NCBI RefSeq assembly: GCF_002794255.1
Contig: NZ_PGGW01000060.1
Coordinates: 372,001-436,000, forward strand
Direction: 5' to 3'
Source of the DNA: Streptomyces carminius
Lineage (GTDB): Bacteria; Actinomycetota; Actinomycetes; Streptomycetales; Streptomycetaceae
Length of the DNA: 64,000 nt
Shown: positions 1 through 8,646 of the stretch, one piece after another
How the letters are laid out: each line of letters starts with the position of its first letter
How positions within the stretch are numbered: position 1 is the stretch's first letter
Translations under genes and position numbers: made by a program
The notes under the pieces: generated by a model
What the model was told of the DNA's origin: nothing
Databases searched by the model: none
Seen by the model: the letters and a program-made list of their open reading frames with translations, nothing else

Positions 1-1276
1 GCGTGTCGTTGCTCCCGGCGCGTGCGGCGCCGCGCAGGGCGAGCCCGGCCTCCCGCACCTCGGGCCGCTCGAAGAACCGCTCGGCGCCCCGCAGCTGGTA
101 GGGCACCCCCGCGTCGGCGAGGGCCTGCTCGTAGACCTCGGACTGGGCGTTGACCCGGTACAGGACCGCGACCTCGCTCGCCGCGACCCCGGCGTCCAGC
201 AGCTCCCGGATACGGCGGGCCACCCCCTCGGCCTCGGCGGGCTCGTCGGCGTACTCGGTGTAGACGGGCTCGGGCCCGGCCTCGCGCTGCGAGACCAGCT
301 CCAGCCGGTGCTCGGCGGCCCGCCCCTTCGCCTGGGCCAGCAGCCCGTTGGCCAGGTACACCACCTGCGGGGTGGAGCGGTAGTCGCGCACCAGCTTGAC
401 CACCGTGGCGTCGGGATGGCGGGCACGGAAGTTCAGCAGGTGGTCGGGGGTGGCGCCGGTGAACGAGTAGATCGTCTGGCTGGCGTCGCCGACGACGCAG
501 ATGGTGTCCCGCTCCCCCAGCCACAGCTCCAGCAGCCGCTGCTGGAGCGGGCTGACGTCCTGGTACTCGTCCACGACGAAGTGCTGGTACTGCCCCCGCA
601 CGGTGTCGGCGATGTCGGGGCGGTCCTGGAGGATGCCCACCGTCAGCAGCAGCACGTCCTCGAAGTCGATCACCGCGCGCTCGCGCTTGAGCTGTTCGTA
701 GAGGCGGTAGATCCCGCTGGTCTCGGCCGGATCCCGGGGCGGTTCGCGGAAGGACTTCGCCACCGCGGCCGGGTAGTCCTCCGGCACCGTCTGGGTGGTC
801 TTGGCCCACTCGATCTCGCCCGTCACATCCCGCAGTTCGTTGCGGTCGAGCCGGATGCGGCAGCGGGCCGCGGCCTCCGCGACGAGCTGGACCTTGCGCT
901 CCAGCAGCCGGGGCAGCTCGCCCCCGACCGCCTTCGGCCAGAAGTACTGCAGCTGCCGCAGGGCCGCGGAGTGGAAGGTGCGGGCCTGGACGCCGGCCGC
1001 GCCGAGCTGGCGCAGCCGCCCGCGCATCTCGCCCGCCGCGCGGTTGGTGAAGGTGACGGCCAGCACGCTCGCGGGCGGGAGCATCCCGGCACGCACCCCG
1101 TACGCGATCCGGTGCGTGATCGCCCGCGTCTTGCCCGTACCGGCGCCCGCCAGCACGCACACCGGACCGTGCAGCGCCGTCGCCACCTCGCGCTGCTCGG
1201 GATCGAGCCCTTCGAGCACCGCGTCCGGGGAGTCGGGAACCGATGGGAACAGAGTGGAGGACGTTGCTGCTGTCAC
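1..1276 (-). CDS. uvrD2: UvrD2-type SF1A DNA helicase (5' part; C-terminus outside window)
   Basis: ATP-dependent 3'-5' DNA helicase of the UvrD/PcrA family, truncated by the left window edge after about 425 residues. Walker A AGAGTGKT lies at residues 43-50, followed by the SF1 motifs VTFTNRAAGEM and VVDEYQDVSP and the motif III region GDASQTIYSFTG. The start is a GTG (MTAATSS) with a weak ribosome site. It is divergent from the mycoredoxin gene, 215 nt apart. A uvrD2-mycoredoxin pair is also found in mycobacteria, which supports UvrD2 rather than PcrA. The C-terminal HRDC or zinc region that would settle this is not visible. Confidence 0.9.
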   Translation of the reverse strand, partial: MTAATSSTLFPSVPDSPDAVLEGLDPEQREVATALHGPVCVLAGAGTGKTRAITHRIAYGVRAGMLPPASVLAVTFTNRAAGEMRGRLRQLGAAGVQARTFHSAALRQLQYFWPKAVGGELPRLLERKVQLVAEAAARCRIRLDRNELRDVTGEIEWAKTTQTVPEDYPAAVAKSFREPPRDPAETSGIYRLYEQLKRERAVIDFEDVLLLTVGILQDRPDIADTVRGQYQHFVVDEYQDVSPLQQRLLELWLGERDTICVVGDASQTIYSFTGATPDHLLNFRARHPDATVVKLVRDYRSTPQVVYLANGLLAQAKGRAAEHRLELVSQREAGPEPVYTEYADEPAEAEGVARRIRELLDAGVAASEVAVLYRVNAQSEVYEQALADAGVPYQLRGAERFFERPEVREAGLALRGAARAGSNDT

Positions 1277-1396
1277 CCCGCCATGCTGCCAGGTCCGCGC
1301 GGCGGCCCGTAACCGTTGTCCACAGGCGCCCCGGATTCGTCACACGAAACCCGCGGAGGCCCGGAAGGTGCGGCGGGCCCGGCGGGCCGGGCGGGC

Positions 1397-1428
1397 CCGG
1401 CGGGCCGGGAATGGTCCCGGCCCGCCGG
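1397..1428 (+). promoter_or_regulatory. GC-only hairpin in the mycoredoxin upstream region
   Basis: A perfect 14-bp inverted repeat with an ATGG loop lies 63 nt before the mycoredoxin start, inside a run of CGGGCCGG-type repeats. It could form a strong leader hairpin or a bidirectional roadblock between the divergent uvrD2 and mycoredoxin genes. The structure is read from the sequence; the function is inferred. Confidence 0.5.
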
Positions 1429-1491
1429 GCGTTCCACCGTTGCCGACAGCCGAGAAGGCCGACGACCGAGGACGAAGGAGCGCGAGAACCC

Positions 1492-1734
1492 ATGGCGGGA
1501 ACGGTGACGATGTACAGCACCACCTGGTGCGGCTACTGCCGCCGGCTCAAGGGCCAGATGGACCGCGAGGGAATCGCGTACACCGAGGTCAACATCGAGC
1601 ACGACCCGGAGGCCGCGGCTTTCGTCGAGAAGGTCAACAACGGCAACCAGCTCGTCCCGACCGTTCTCTTCCCCGACGGCTCGGCCCTTCCCAACCCGTC
1701 GATCGCGCAGGTCAGGCAGAAGATCGGCGCCTGA
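1492..1734 (+). CDS. mrx1: Mycoredoxin / glutaredoxin-like protein
   Basis: 80-residue thioredoxin-fold oxidoreductase that reduces mycothiol mixed disulfides in the actinobacterial cytosol. The CGYC active site is at residues 13-16 and the cis-proline segment VPTV at 55-58. CGYC is characteristic of mycoredoxin-1 rather than classical CPYC glutaredoxins. The ATG at 1492 has an AAGGAG site at 1475-1480. Longer in-frame readings upstream are low-complexity and rejected. A 21-bp-stem terminator follows. Its neighbour uvrD2 matches the mycobacterial arrangement. Confidence 0.93.
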   Translation: MAGTVTMYSTTWCGYCRRLKGQMDREGIAYTEVNIEHDPEAAAFVEKVNNGNQLVPTVLFPDGSALPNPSIAQVRQKIGA

Positions 1735-1745
1735 CGCCCGACACC

Positions 1746-1793
1746 GTGCCCGGGGCGGCCCACCGCGAGCAGGCGGTGGGCCGCCCCGGGCAC
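1746..1793. terminator. Bidirectional terminator hairpin
   Basis: Perfect 21-bp inverted repeat (arms 1746-1766 and 1773-1793, loop GAGCAG) between the convergent mycoredoxin and nucleotidyltransferase genes. There is no long T-tract, which is usual for streptomycete terminators. Confidence 0.9.
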
Positions 1794-1800
1794 GTCCGTC

Positions 1801-2607
1801 TCAGCCGGCCGCGCCGGGTCGCTCCCCGAACGCCCTGCCGAACTCCTCCCGGAGCACCTCCTCCACCAGTGCCCCGACGGTGCCGACGGCCGCCGCCAGG
1901 CGCTCCGGACCGGTGTCCAGTCCCGCGAGGACACCGTCCACACCGCGCAGTCCGGCGCGTTCCAGCAACCGCTTCTCGTTCGTCACCCACTCGCCCCGGG
2001 CCGCGAGTACCGCGTGCCCCGCCTGGACGGCCGCGGTGGCCGGCGTCCCGGCGACCTCGGTGAGCCGGCCGTGCGGCGCGTGGCCGTACCGGGCGTAGGA
2101 CAGGGTGAGCCGGGCGGTGTCCCGCCACCGCCCCGCGGCAGCCCGGCGCAGCGCCTCGGGGTACGACGGACGGGGCAGCACGCCACGGAGCACCCGGCTC
2201 AGGGCCGGCTCGCCGACGACCAGACAGCTGGGGATCCCGGCCAGGTGGAACAGCAGGGGCTCGATGCGGAAACGACCCCGCTCCGCCTCCGTGATCTCGT
2301 GCTCCACCACGTCCAGATCCCGGTAGTGCACATCCGCCCGGCGGCCGTCGACCGTCAGCCAGGCACCGCCGTTGAACACCCCGCCGCCCCAGCCACCGAG
2401 CTCCGAGACCTCGCCGGGCCGGCCGGCCGCCCGCAGGTCCGCGGGGTCGAAGGGGTCGGCGCCGCCCCGGTAGTAGAGCGCGAGGTCCCAGTCGCTGTCC
2501 GGCCGGTGGACGCCCTGCGCACGGGAGCCGCCGAGAGTCACGGCACGGACTCCGGGGAGCGCGGCGAGCCGGTCGGCCACCTGATCGAGGAACACCTGGT
2601 CGTCCAT
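1801..2607 (-). CDS. Nucleotidyltransferase-domain protein
   Basis: 268-residue protein with a minimal nucleotidyltransferase fold: GGSRAQG at residues 26-32 and the metal-binding DSDWDL at 37-42, typical of the KNTase/MNT superfamily. The remaining roughly 200 residues form a helical C-terminal domain that I do not recognise by name. It resembles stand-alone streptomycete proteins annotated only as nucleotidyltransferase-domain proteins. The substrate could be an antibiotic, RNA or protein; nothing here decides. No HEPN partner gene is adjacent, so there is no sign of an MNT-HEPN toxin-antitoxin pair. Confidence 0.8.
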   Translation of the reverse strand: MDDQVFLDQVADRLAALPGVRAVTLGGSRAQGVHRPDSDWDLALYYRGGADPFDPADLRAAGRPGEVSELGGWGGGVFNGGAWLTVDGRRADVHYRDLDVVEHEITEAERGRFRIEPLLFHLAGIPSCLVVGEPALSRVLRGVLPRPSYPEALRRAAAGRWRDTARLTLSYARYGHAPHGRLTEVAGTPATAAVQAGHAVLAARGEWVTNEKRLLERAGLRGVDGVLAGLDTGPERLAAAVGTVGALVEEVLREEFGRAFGERPGAAG

Positions 2608-2717
2608 CTGCCCGTGGCCCTTCCCTCCGTGAGTGCCGGCGGTGCCCCGGCACCGTGCGGCGCGCGGTGTGCCACACCGAGAGGCCGCTCAGCCTGTGCG
2701 GGCCGGGCCGGCGGCCG

Positions 2718-3314
2718 TCACGCGCCTTCCTGCGTCGGGGACGGCCGCCGGGACCGGGCGGCCAGGGTGAGCAGTTCGTCGACCGGCCACTGGTCGTAGA
2801 CGTGTTCGCCGTACTTGGCGGCGACGACCCGGCCGCCGGGTGCGATCAGGAAGTCGGCGGGGAGGCCGAGCGCGCCGCCGTGCGGTCTGACCGGCGGCCT
2901 GCGCTCCCGCCCCAGGGCGGTCGCCCGCGCACTGCGCGCGACCGCCCTGGCGACCGGCCACCAGGCGCGCGGGGAGAGCAGGGAGCGGGGCGCCGACTCC
3001 ACCCCGAACTCGGCGTACAGCCGCTTGTCCGGATCGGCGACGAGAGCGAACGGGAGGTCCGCCGCGTAGGGCGCCAGTTCCTCCGGGTGCGAGTGGAAGA
3101 CCACCACCTCCCGGACGCCCGCCGCCTCGATCTCCGCGTGGCGCCGCACCACGGACCGCAGGTGCAGGTTGCAGACCGGGCAGCCGGCGAACCGCCGGAA
3201 CTGCAGGTGCACCAGCCGTTCGGGGTCGGGGACCACGGCCGGAGGGCCGGAGACGGGGGTGAGCGTGCGGGCGGGGACGGACGATCCGGGTTCCAGTTTC
3301 ACTGATCTGCGCAT
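2718..3314 (-). CDS. Peroxiredoxin-like AhpC/TSA-family protein
   Basis: 198-residue thioredoxin-fold protein with the motif FAGCPVCN, placing cysteines at 45 and 48, followed by VVVFHSHPEEL and the FLIAPGGRVV strand of AhpC/TSA-type redoxins. It probably reduces peroxides or acts as a thiol oxidoreductase in the cytosol. It is divergent from a TetR regulator, and two inverted repeats in the shared 81-nt spacer suggest direct control by it. The inducing signal is unknown. Confidence 0.78.
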   Translation of the reverse strand: MRRSVKLEPGSSVPARTLTPVSGPPAVVPDPERLVHLQFRRFAGCPVCNLHLRSVVRRHAEIEAAGVREVVVFHSHPEELAPYAADLPFALVADPDKRLYAEFGVESAPRSLLSPRAWWPVARAVARSARATALGRERRPPVRPHGGALGLPADFLIAPGGRVVAAKYGEHVYDQWPVDELLTLAARSRRPSPTQEGA

Positions 3315-3342
3315 CGGGCACTCTCCGGGATACGGGCCGTAA

Positions 3343-3387
3343 GTGTACGGCGTACACCCAACAGCGTAGGCGTATCCCGTACGCTGT
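3343..3387. promoter_or_regulatory. Two palindromic operators for the divergent TetR gene
   Basis: First palindrome: GTGTACGGCGTACAC (3343-3357, 7-bp arms around one base). Second: ACAGCGTA-(11 nt)-TACGCTGT (3361-3387). Both lie in the 81-bp gap between the divergent redoxin and TetR genes, and the second ends 8 nt before the TetR start. Length and symmetry suit a TetR dimer, so autoregulation plus control of the redoxin gene is likely (inference). Confidence 0.7.
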
Positions 3388-3395
3388 CAACCGTC

Positions 3396-4010
3396 ATGCC
3401 CCGCCCCCGCTCCCTCACCCCGACCCGGCTGGCCACCGCGGCCCTCGCCGTCATCGACCGCGACGGCCTCGCCGGGCTGTCGATGCGCACGGTCGCCAGG
3501 GAACTCGGGGTCAGCACGATGGCGCTCTACCGGTACGTGGAGGACCGCGAGCAGCTGGAGGAGCTCGTCGTGGAACTCGTGCTGTGCGCCGTGGAGGCCG
3601 AGCCGCCGCCCGCGGACCTGCCGTGGCGGGAACGGATCGCAATCCTGGCCGGACGGCTGCGCGACGCCGTGGCCGCCCACCCGTCCGCGGTTCCGCTGAC
3701 GGTCCTCCACCGGCACACCTCCCCCGGAGTGCTGCGCTGGTCGGAGACGGTGCTGGCGGTCCTCACCGAGGCCGGCTTCGACGGCGAGCGCCGGGTCGTG
3801 GCGCTGCGCGCGCTGCTCGGCCACGTCGTCGGGGCTATCCAGCTGGAGCACCTCGGGCCCCTGGCGGGCGGGGGCACGGCGGCCGTACCCGAACTGCCGG
3901 CGGCCGACTTCCCCCACCTGGCCGCGGCCGCCCGGGACGCCCGGCACGTCGGCGCCGGGCGGGAGTTCACCGGAGGGCTCACCGCGCTGCTGCGCGGTCT
4001 GGAGCCCTGA
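3396..4010 (+). CDS. TetR/AcrR-family regulator
   Basis: 204 residues. An N-terminal helix-turn-helix (about residues 10-50) has the TetR recognition segment VSTMALYRYVEDREQL. The C-terminal ligand domain resembles other actinobacterial TetR proteins and contains a helix-rich segment LRALLGHVVGAIQLEHLG. The ATG lies 8 nt after the palindrome 3361-3387 with no Shine-Dalgarno, so the mRNA may be leaderless. It probably represses itself and the divergent peroxiredoxin-like gene. Confidence 0.88.
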   Translation: MPRPRSLTPTRLATAALAVIDRDGLAGLSMRTVARELGVSTMALYRYVEDREQLEELVVELVLCAVEAEPPPADLPWRERIAILAGRLRDAVAAHPSAVPLTVLHRHTSPGVLRWSETVLAVLTEAGFDGERRVVALRALLGHVVGAIQLEHLGPLAGGGTAAVPELPAADFPHLAAAARDARHVGAGREFTGGLTALLRGLEP

Positions 4011-4072
4011 GCAGGACAGCGGGCCGGACCGGGCCCCGACGGACGAACGGGCCGGCGGGCGGCCGTCCCCGG

Positions 4073-5008
4073 TCAGCGCACGGGCAGCGGCTCCCCGTAC
4101 CACAGCTCTATCAGCCGGGCCGCGATCGAGACCCCCGACGGCGGCAGCACCTCGCCGGAGGCGAACGCGGCGCGCAGCTCGGCGCGGGAGAACCAGCGGG
4201 CCTCCTCGATCTCCTCGCCGTCCACCCGTATCTCGGTGGAGGCGGCGTGCGCCACGAAGCCCAGCATCAGGCTGGAGGGGAAGGGCCACGGCTGGCTGGC
4301 GACGTACTCCACCCGCTCGATCACGACACCGGCCTCCTCGCCCGCCTCCCGTACGACCGCCTGCTCGATGGACTCTCCCGGCTCCACGAAGCCGGCGAGC
4401 GTGGAGAAGCGGCCCTTGGGCCAGTGCACCTGGCGGCCCAGCAGCACCCGGCCGTCGGGGGCCGTCACCAGCATGATCACGGCAGGATCGGTGCGCGGGT
4501 AGTGCTCGCCGCCGCAGGCCGGGCAGCGGCGGATGTGACCGGCGGCGGCGATGACCGTGCGCTTGCCGCAGCGCGAGCAGAAGCGGTGCATCCGCTGCCA
4601 GTTCTCCAGGGCCACCGCGTGCACCAGCAGCTGGGCGTCCCGCTCGGAGAGCAGGGCGCCCGCCTCCCGCAGGCCCGCCGGACGGGCCGCGTCGTCCAGC
4701 CGGCCCGGCAGCGCGTCCTTCTGCAGCGCGAAGTAGCGCACACCCTCCTCGTCGATGCCGAGGAAGTAGCGGTGCGCCTCGGTCAGGGGGGCGTCGAAGG
4801 ACGGCATGGTCACCAGCTCGGCGCGGCCGTCCCCGGTGTCCTCGACCAGCGCCTGCCCGCCGGAGACCACGAAGCAGCGGGTCGTCGGATGGCTCCAGGC
4901 CGCCGCGAGCCATGCCTCGTCCAGCCGGTGGTGGGCGGCGCGGTCGATGCCACCGGTGGCGGTGAGCGCGATCGGGCGGTGTCCGCGGACGGCCGGGGTG
5001 GTGCTCAT
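4073..5008 (-). CDS. nudC: NADH pyrophosphatase / NAD-cap decapping Nudix hydrolase
   Basis: 311-residue NudC hydrolysing NAD(H) to NMN(H) plus AMP and able to remove NAD caps from RNA. A zinc ribbon uses C144, C147, C162 and C165. The Nudix box spans about residues 206-228 (GFVEPGE...REAGEEAGV), followed by the NudC signature SQPWPFPSS at 238-246. It starts 9 nt after the stop of adnB on the same strand, so the two are probably co-transcribed. Convergent with the upstream TetR gene. Confidence 0.95.
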   Translation of the reverse strand: MSTTPAVRGHRPIALTATGGIDRAAHHRLDEAWLAAAWSHPTTRCFVVSGGQALVEDTGDGRAELVTMPSFDAPLTEAHRYFLGIDEEGVRYFALQKDALPGRLDDAARPAGLREAGALLSERDAQLLVHAVALENWQRMHRFCSRCGKRTVIAAAGHIRRCPACGGEHYPRTDPAVIMLVTAPDGRVLLGRQVHWPKGRFSTLAGFVEPGESIEQAVVREAGEEAGVVIERVEYVASQPWPFPSSLMLGFVAHAASTEIRVDGEEIEEARWFSRAELRAAFASGEVLPPSGVSIAARLIELWYGEPLPVR

Positions 5009-5017
5009 GCCCCGAGC

Positions 5018-8000
5018 CTAGCCGGAGGCCCCGCCCGGCCCGGAATCGGCCGCCGCGCCCTCCCGGCCGTCCGGCCCGGTTCCGTCCGCGGGTCCGCCGG
5101 GTCCGTGGGGTCCGTGGGGGCCGTGGCGTCCATGGGGTCCGCCGGAGCCACCGGGTCCCACGGACCCGTACAGCAGCAGCCGCTCCAGCCCGGCCCGGCC
5201 CGGCAGCTCCGCGGGACGGACCAGCTCACCGCTGCGGACGTGGAGGAAGGCGGCACGCACGGCCCCGAGCGGCAGCCCGTGCCGCTCGGCCCAGGCCAGG
5301 CGGTAGACGGCGAGCTGGAGGGGGTCGGCCTGTCCGGAGCGGCCGGTCTTCCAGTCGATGATCTCGAAGCCCCGGCCGTCCTCGTCCCGGTAGACCGCGT
5401 CGATCCGGCCGCGGACCACCCGCCCGGCGAGGACGAGCCGGAAGGGCACCTCGACCCGGTACGGGGCGCGGTGTGCGTAGGGGGTACGGGCGAACGCCTC
5501 CTTGAGCGCGGCCAGGTCCTTCTCGTCGGCGATCTCCACGGCGCTCCCGCTCCCGTACGCGCCGGGGTCGCCGTCCGCGCCCGGCAGCTCCTCGGGGTCG
5601 AGCAGGGGGAGCTCCAGCTCCTCGAAGCGGGACTCCACCCAGGCGTGGAACCGGGCGCCGCGCCGGGCGGCGGCGGGCCGGGGCGGCTGCGGCATGGGCC
5701 GGGCCAGCTCCCGGGCGAAGCCCTCGGGATCGGCGGCCAGCCGGACGAGCTGGGTGGCGGACAGGGAGTGGGGCAGCGGCACCTCCCGTACGCCCGACCG
5801 CGCCCGGCGCAGCTCGGCGGCGAGCGCCTCCAGGTCGCGGTCCCAGGAGGCGACGAGCCGCGCCTCCTCCGGCACCAGCTCCTCCCCCTCGGCCGGTTCC
5901 GGGGCGTCCGGTCCGGCCGGCTCACCGGCGGGCGGTCTCGGGCGCGGCAGCGGCCGGGCGGGGAGGGCGTCCGTGCCGTCCCGCTCCGGCGTCCCGCCCG
6001 GCGCGTCCGGCCGGCCGGACGGCCTACCCTCCGGACGGCCGTCCAGCCGGGCCATGACCCGGGCGGCGGCGGCCCGGCGCCGGGCCAGGGCGTCCTCGTC
6101 CAGCGGCAGCGGCCAGACCAGTTCCTCGGCCGGTCCGGCCAGGGCCGGGTTCTCCTCGCCCGCCGCCGGGGGGTCGGCCCAGTGCTCGACCTCGCCGTGC
6201 CCGGCACCGGACTCGCAGTGCTCGCGCAGCGCGTCGAGGAAGACCGAGGGGCCGCGCGGCGTCTTCTGGCTCGGCCCCCACCAGTGGCCCGAGCCGAGCA
6301 GCAGGGAGCGGGGCCGGGTGAAGGTGACGTAGCCCAGCCGCAGTTCCTCGGTGTACTGGTGCTCCTTCACCGCCTCGTCGTAGTCCTTCCGGTCCTTCGC
6401 CGTCCAGCCCGCGAGCGCAGGCAGGGTGGCCGCGTCGCCGCGCAGGGCGGGCGGCAGCACCTTGTACTGGGCGAGCCAGGACTCGCGGCCCTGTTCGCTG
6501 GGGAAGTTCCTCCGCACCAGCCCGGGGACCACGACCACGTCCCACTCCAGGCCCTTGGACTTGTGCGCGGTGAGCACCTTGACGGTGTTCTCCCCGCCGG
6601 GCAGCGAGCTGTCCAGTCCCTTCTCGTACTCGCCGGCGGCGCGCAGGAAGCCCAGGAACGCCAGCAGGGTGGACTCCCCGTCCAGGGACGCGAAGCCCGC
6701 GGCGACGTCCAGGAAGGCGCCCAGGGTCTCCCGGCGGCGGGCCGCCAGCGCGTGCGGGGAGGCGGAGAGCTCCACCTCCAGGCCGGTGGCGGACAGCACC
6801 CGGTGCAGGACGTCCATCAGCGGATCGCCCAGCGAGCGGCGCAGCTCCCGGATCTCGGCGGCCAGCCGGGCGAAGCGCACCCGGGCCTCGGCCGAGAAGG
6901 GCAGCGGGTCCTGGTGGCCGCCGGAGTCGAGGAAGGTGTCGAGCGCGTCGGCCAGCGAGACCACCTCGGCCGGGTCGGTGCCCTCCACCGCGGCGGCCAG
7001 CCGCGCCTCGACGTCCACCTCGCCGTCCGGAGTGCGGGGGCCGCGGGGCACCAGGAGCCGGGCGCGCCGGCCCAGCAGGGCGAGGTCGCGCGGGCCGATG
7101 CGCCAGCGCGGACCGGTGAGCAGCCGTACCAGGGCGGCGTTGGCGGTCGGGTCCTGGAGGACCTCGCACATGGCGACCAGATCGGCGATCTCCGGCAGGT
7201 GCAGCAGCCCGGACAGACCGACGACCTCGACGGGGACGTCCCGGGCCACCAGCGCGCCCTGGATCTCGGCGAAGTCGCCGGCGGTGCGGCACAGCACGGC
7301 GATCCGGCCGGGCTCGGTACCGGTGTTCACCAGATGGGCGACGGAGTCGGCCAGCCAGGCGATCTCCTCGGCGTGGGTGCGCAGCAGGGCGCAGCGCACC
7401 ACCCCGTCGCGCTCGGCACCGGGGGCGGGGCGCAGCGCCTCCACTCCGGCGTGGCGGGCACGCAGCGGGGCGGCGAGGGTGTTGGCCAGCGTCAGCAGCC
7501 GTCCGCCGCTGCGGCGGTTCTCGCTCAGGGCGTGGCGGCGGGCGGGTGTGCCGTCGGCGCGGGGGAAGTGCTCGGGGAAGTCGTCGAGGTTGGCCACGGA
7601 GGCGCCGCGCCAGCCGTAGATGGCCTGACAGGGGTCGCCGACGGCGGTGACGGCGTGCCCGGTGCCCGAGCCGAACAGCCCGGCCAGCAGCACGCGCTGG
7701 GCGACGGAGGTGTCCTGGTACTCGTCGAGCAGCACCACGGCGTACTCCTCGCGCAGGATCCGGCCGACCTCGGGGACGTCGCGCGCCAGCCGCGCCGACA
7801 GGGCCATCTGGTCGCCGAAGTCGAGCAGTTCGCGTTCGCGCTTGCGGGCCCGGTACTCCTCGACCAGGCCCAGCAGCTCCAGCCGGCCGCGCACGGTCTC
7901 GGGCACCTTCCGCAGGGCGGCGTTGGTGAGCCGCACGGCGCCGCCGGTCAGCAGTTCCAGCAGCCCGGTGTCGTACTCCCGCAGCCGCTCGGGCTCCACC

Positions 8001-8542
8001 AGGTGCTCGGCGAGCTCGGCGTCCAGCGCCAGCAGGTCGCGGACGAGTTCGCCCACGGACTTGGTCAGCGCCGTGAACGGGCCGGACGCGGCGCGCAGGA
8101 CCGAGGCGGCGAGCTGGTAGCGGGTGGCGTCGGCCAGCAGCCGGGCCGAGGGCTCGACGCCCAGCCGCAGTCCGTGCTCGGTCAGCAGCTGCCCGGCGAA
8201 GGCGTGGTACGTGGAGATCCGCGGCTCGCCGGGCGCGTGGTCGGGGTCGGCCGGATCCGGGTCGAGCACCCCGGCCCGGTGCAGGGCCTTGCGCACCCGG
8301 TCGGTCAGCTCACCCGCCGCCTTGTTGGTGAAGGTCAGCCCGAGCACCCGGTCGGGGGCGACCTGGCCGGTGCCCACCAGCCAGACCACCCGGGCGGCCA
8401 TCACCGTCGTCTTGCCCGAGCCGGCTCCGGCCACGATGACCTGCGGCGCGGGCGGGGCCGTGACGCACTCCAACTGCTCGGCGGTGAACGGGATGCCGAG
8501 GAGCTGTCTGAGGTCGTCGGGGCCGGTGAGCTGTGCGGGCAC
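5018..8542 (-). CDS. adnB: AdnB-like subunit of AdnAB helicase-nuclease
   Basis: 1174-residue fusion of an N-terminal UvrD-like motor (Walker A AGAGSGKT at 38-45, Walker B LLDEYQDTS, motif III GDPCQAIYGWRG) and a C-terminal RecB-family nuclease. Nuclease residues are visible in GRIDAVY, EIIDWKTGR and QLAVYRLAW. AdnAB resects double-strand breaks in actinobacteria; in mycobacteria AdnB is the lead motor. A Gly/Arg/Pro-rich low-complexity linker sits before the nuclease region. The GTG start at 8542 has a poor ribosome site. It lies upstream of nudC. Assignment to AdnB rather than AdnA rests on gene order and on the lack of the C-terminal Cys cluster seen in its partner. Confidence 0.85.
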   Translation of the reverse strand: MPAQLTGPDDLRQLLGIPFTAEQLECVTAPPAPQVIVAGAGSGKTTVMAARVVWLVGTGQVAPDRVLGLTFTNKAAGELTDRVRKALHRAGVLDPDPADPDHAPGEPRISTYHAFAGQLLTEHGLRLGVEPSARLLADATRYQLAASVLRAASGPFTALTKSVGELVRDLLALDAELAEHLVEPERLREYDTGLLELLTGGAVRLTNAALRKVPETVRGRLELLGLVEEYRARKRERELLDFGDQMALSARLARDVPEVGRILREEYAVVLLDEYQDTSVAQRVLLAGLFGSGTGHAVTAVGDPCQAIYGWRGASVANLDDFPEHFPRADGTPARRHALSENRRSGGRLLTLANTLAAPLRARHAGVEALRPAPGAERDGVVRCALLRTHAEEIAWLADSVAHLVNTGTEPGRIAVLCRTAGDFAEIQGALVARDVPVEVVGLSGLLHLPEIADLVAMCEVLQDPTANAALVRLLTGPRWRIGPRDLALLGRRARLLVPRGPRTPDGEVDVEARLAAAVEGTDPAEVVSLADALDTFLDSGGHQDPLPFSAEARVRFARLAAEIRELRRSLGDPLMDVLHRVLSATGLEVELSASPHALAARRRETLGAFLDVAAGFASLDGESTLLAFLGFLRAAGEYEKGLDSSLPGGENTVKVLTAHKSKGLEWDVVVVPGLVRRNFPSEQGRESWLAQYKVLPPALRGDAATLPALAGWTAKDRKDYDEAVKEHQYTEELRLGYVTFTRPRSLLLGSGHWWGPSQKTPRGPSVFLDALREHCESGAGHGEVEHWADPPAAGEENPALAGPAEELVWPLPLDEDALARRRAAAARVMARLDGRPEGRPSGRPDAPGGTPERDGTDALPARPLPRPRPPAGEPAGPDAPEPAEGEELVPEEARLVASWDRDLEALAAELRRARSGVREVPLPHSLSATQLVRLAADPEGFARELARPMPQPPRPAAARRGARFHAWVESRFEELELPLLDPEELPGADGDPGAYGSGSAVEIADEKDLAALKEAFARTPYAHRAPYRVEVPFRLVLAGRVVRGRIDAVYRDEDGRGFEIIDWKTGRSGQADPLQLAVYRLAWAERHGLPLGAVRAAFLHVRSGELVRPAELPGRAGLERLLLYGSVGPGGSGGPHGRHGPHGPHGPGGPADGTGPDGREGAAADSGPGGASG

Positions 8543-8600
8543 CCGTAAGACGCTAGCGCTCCCCGCCGACAGCCGCCGAGCCGCGGTGCCGGCGGGGAGC

Positions 8601-8629
8601 GCCGGGCCGGCCGCCCCCGCCGGCCCGGC
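8601..8629 (-). terminator. Terminator after lipoprotein gene
   Basis: 10-bp perfect arms (8601-8610 and 8620-8629) in the 104-nt gap between the lipoprotein and adnB, both on the minus strand. It suggests that adnB can have its own promoter. Confidence 0.6.
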
Positions 8630-8646
8630 ACGCCTTGCCGAACGCC

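Noticed and set aside
1801..2607. MNT-HEPN type toxin-antitoxin pair
   Set aside because: The nucleotidyltransferase has no adjacent HEPN gene and is of full stand-alone size.
3584..8548. 1654-codon plus-strand open frame
   Set aside because: It is the antisense image of adnB and nudC: Gly/Arg/Pro-rich with no domain and no ribosome site, while the minus strand encodes clear motifs.
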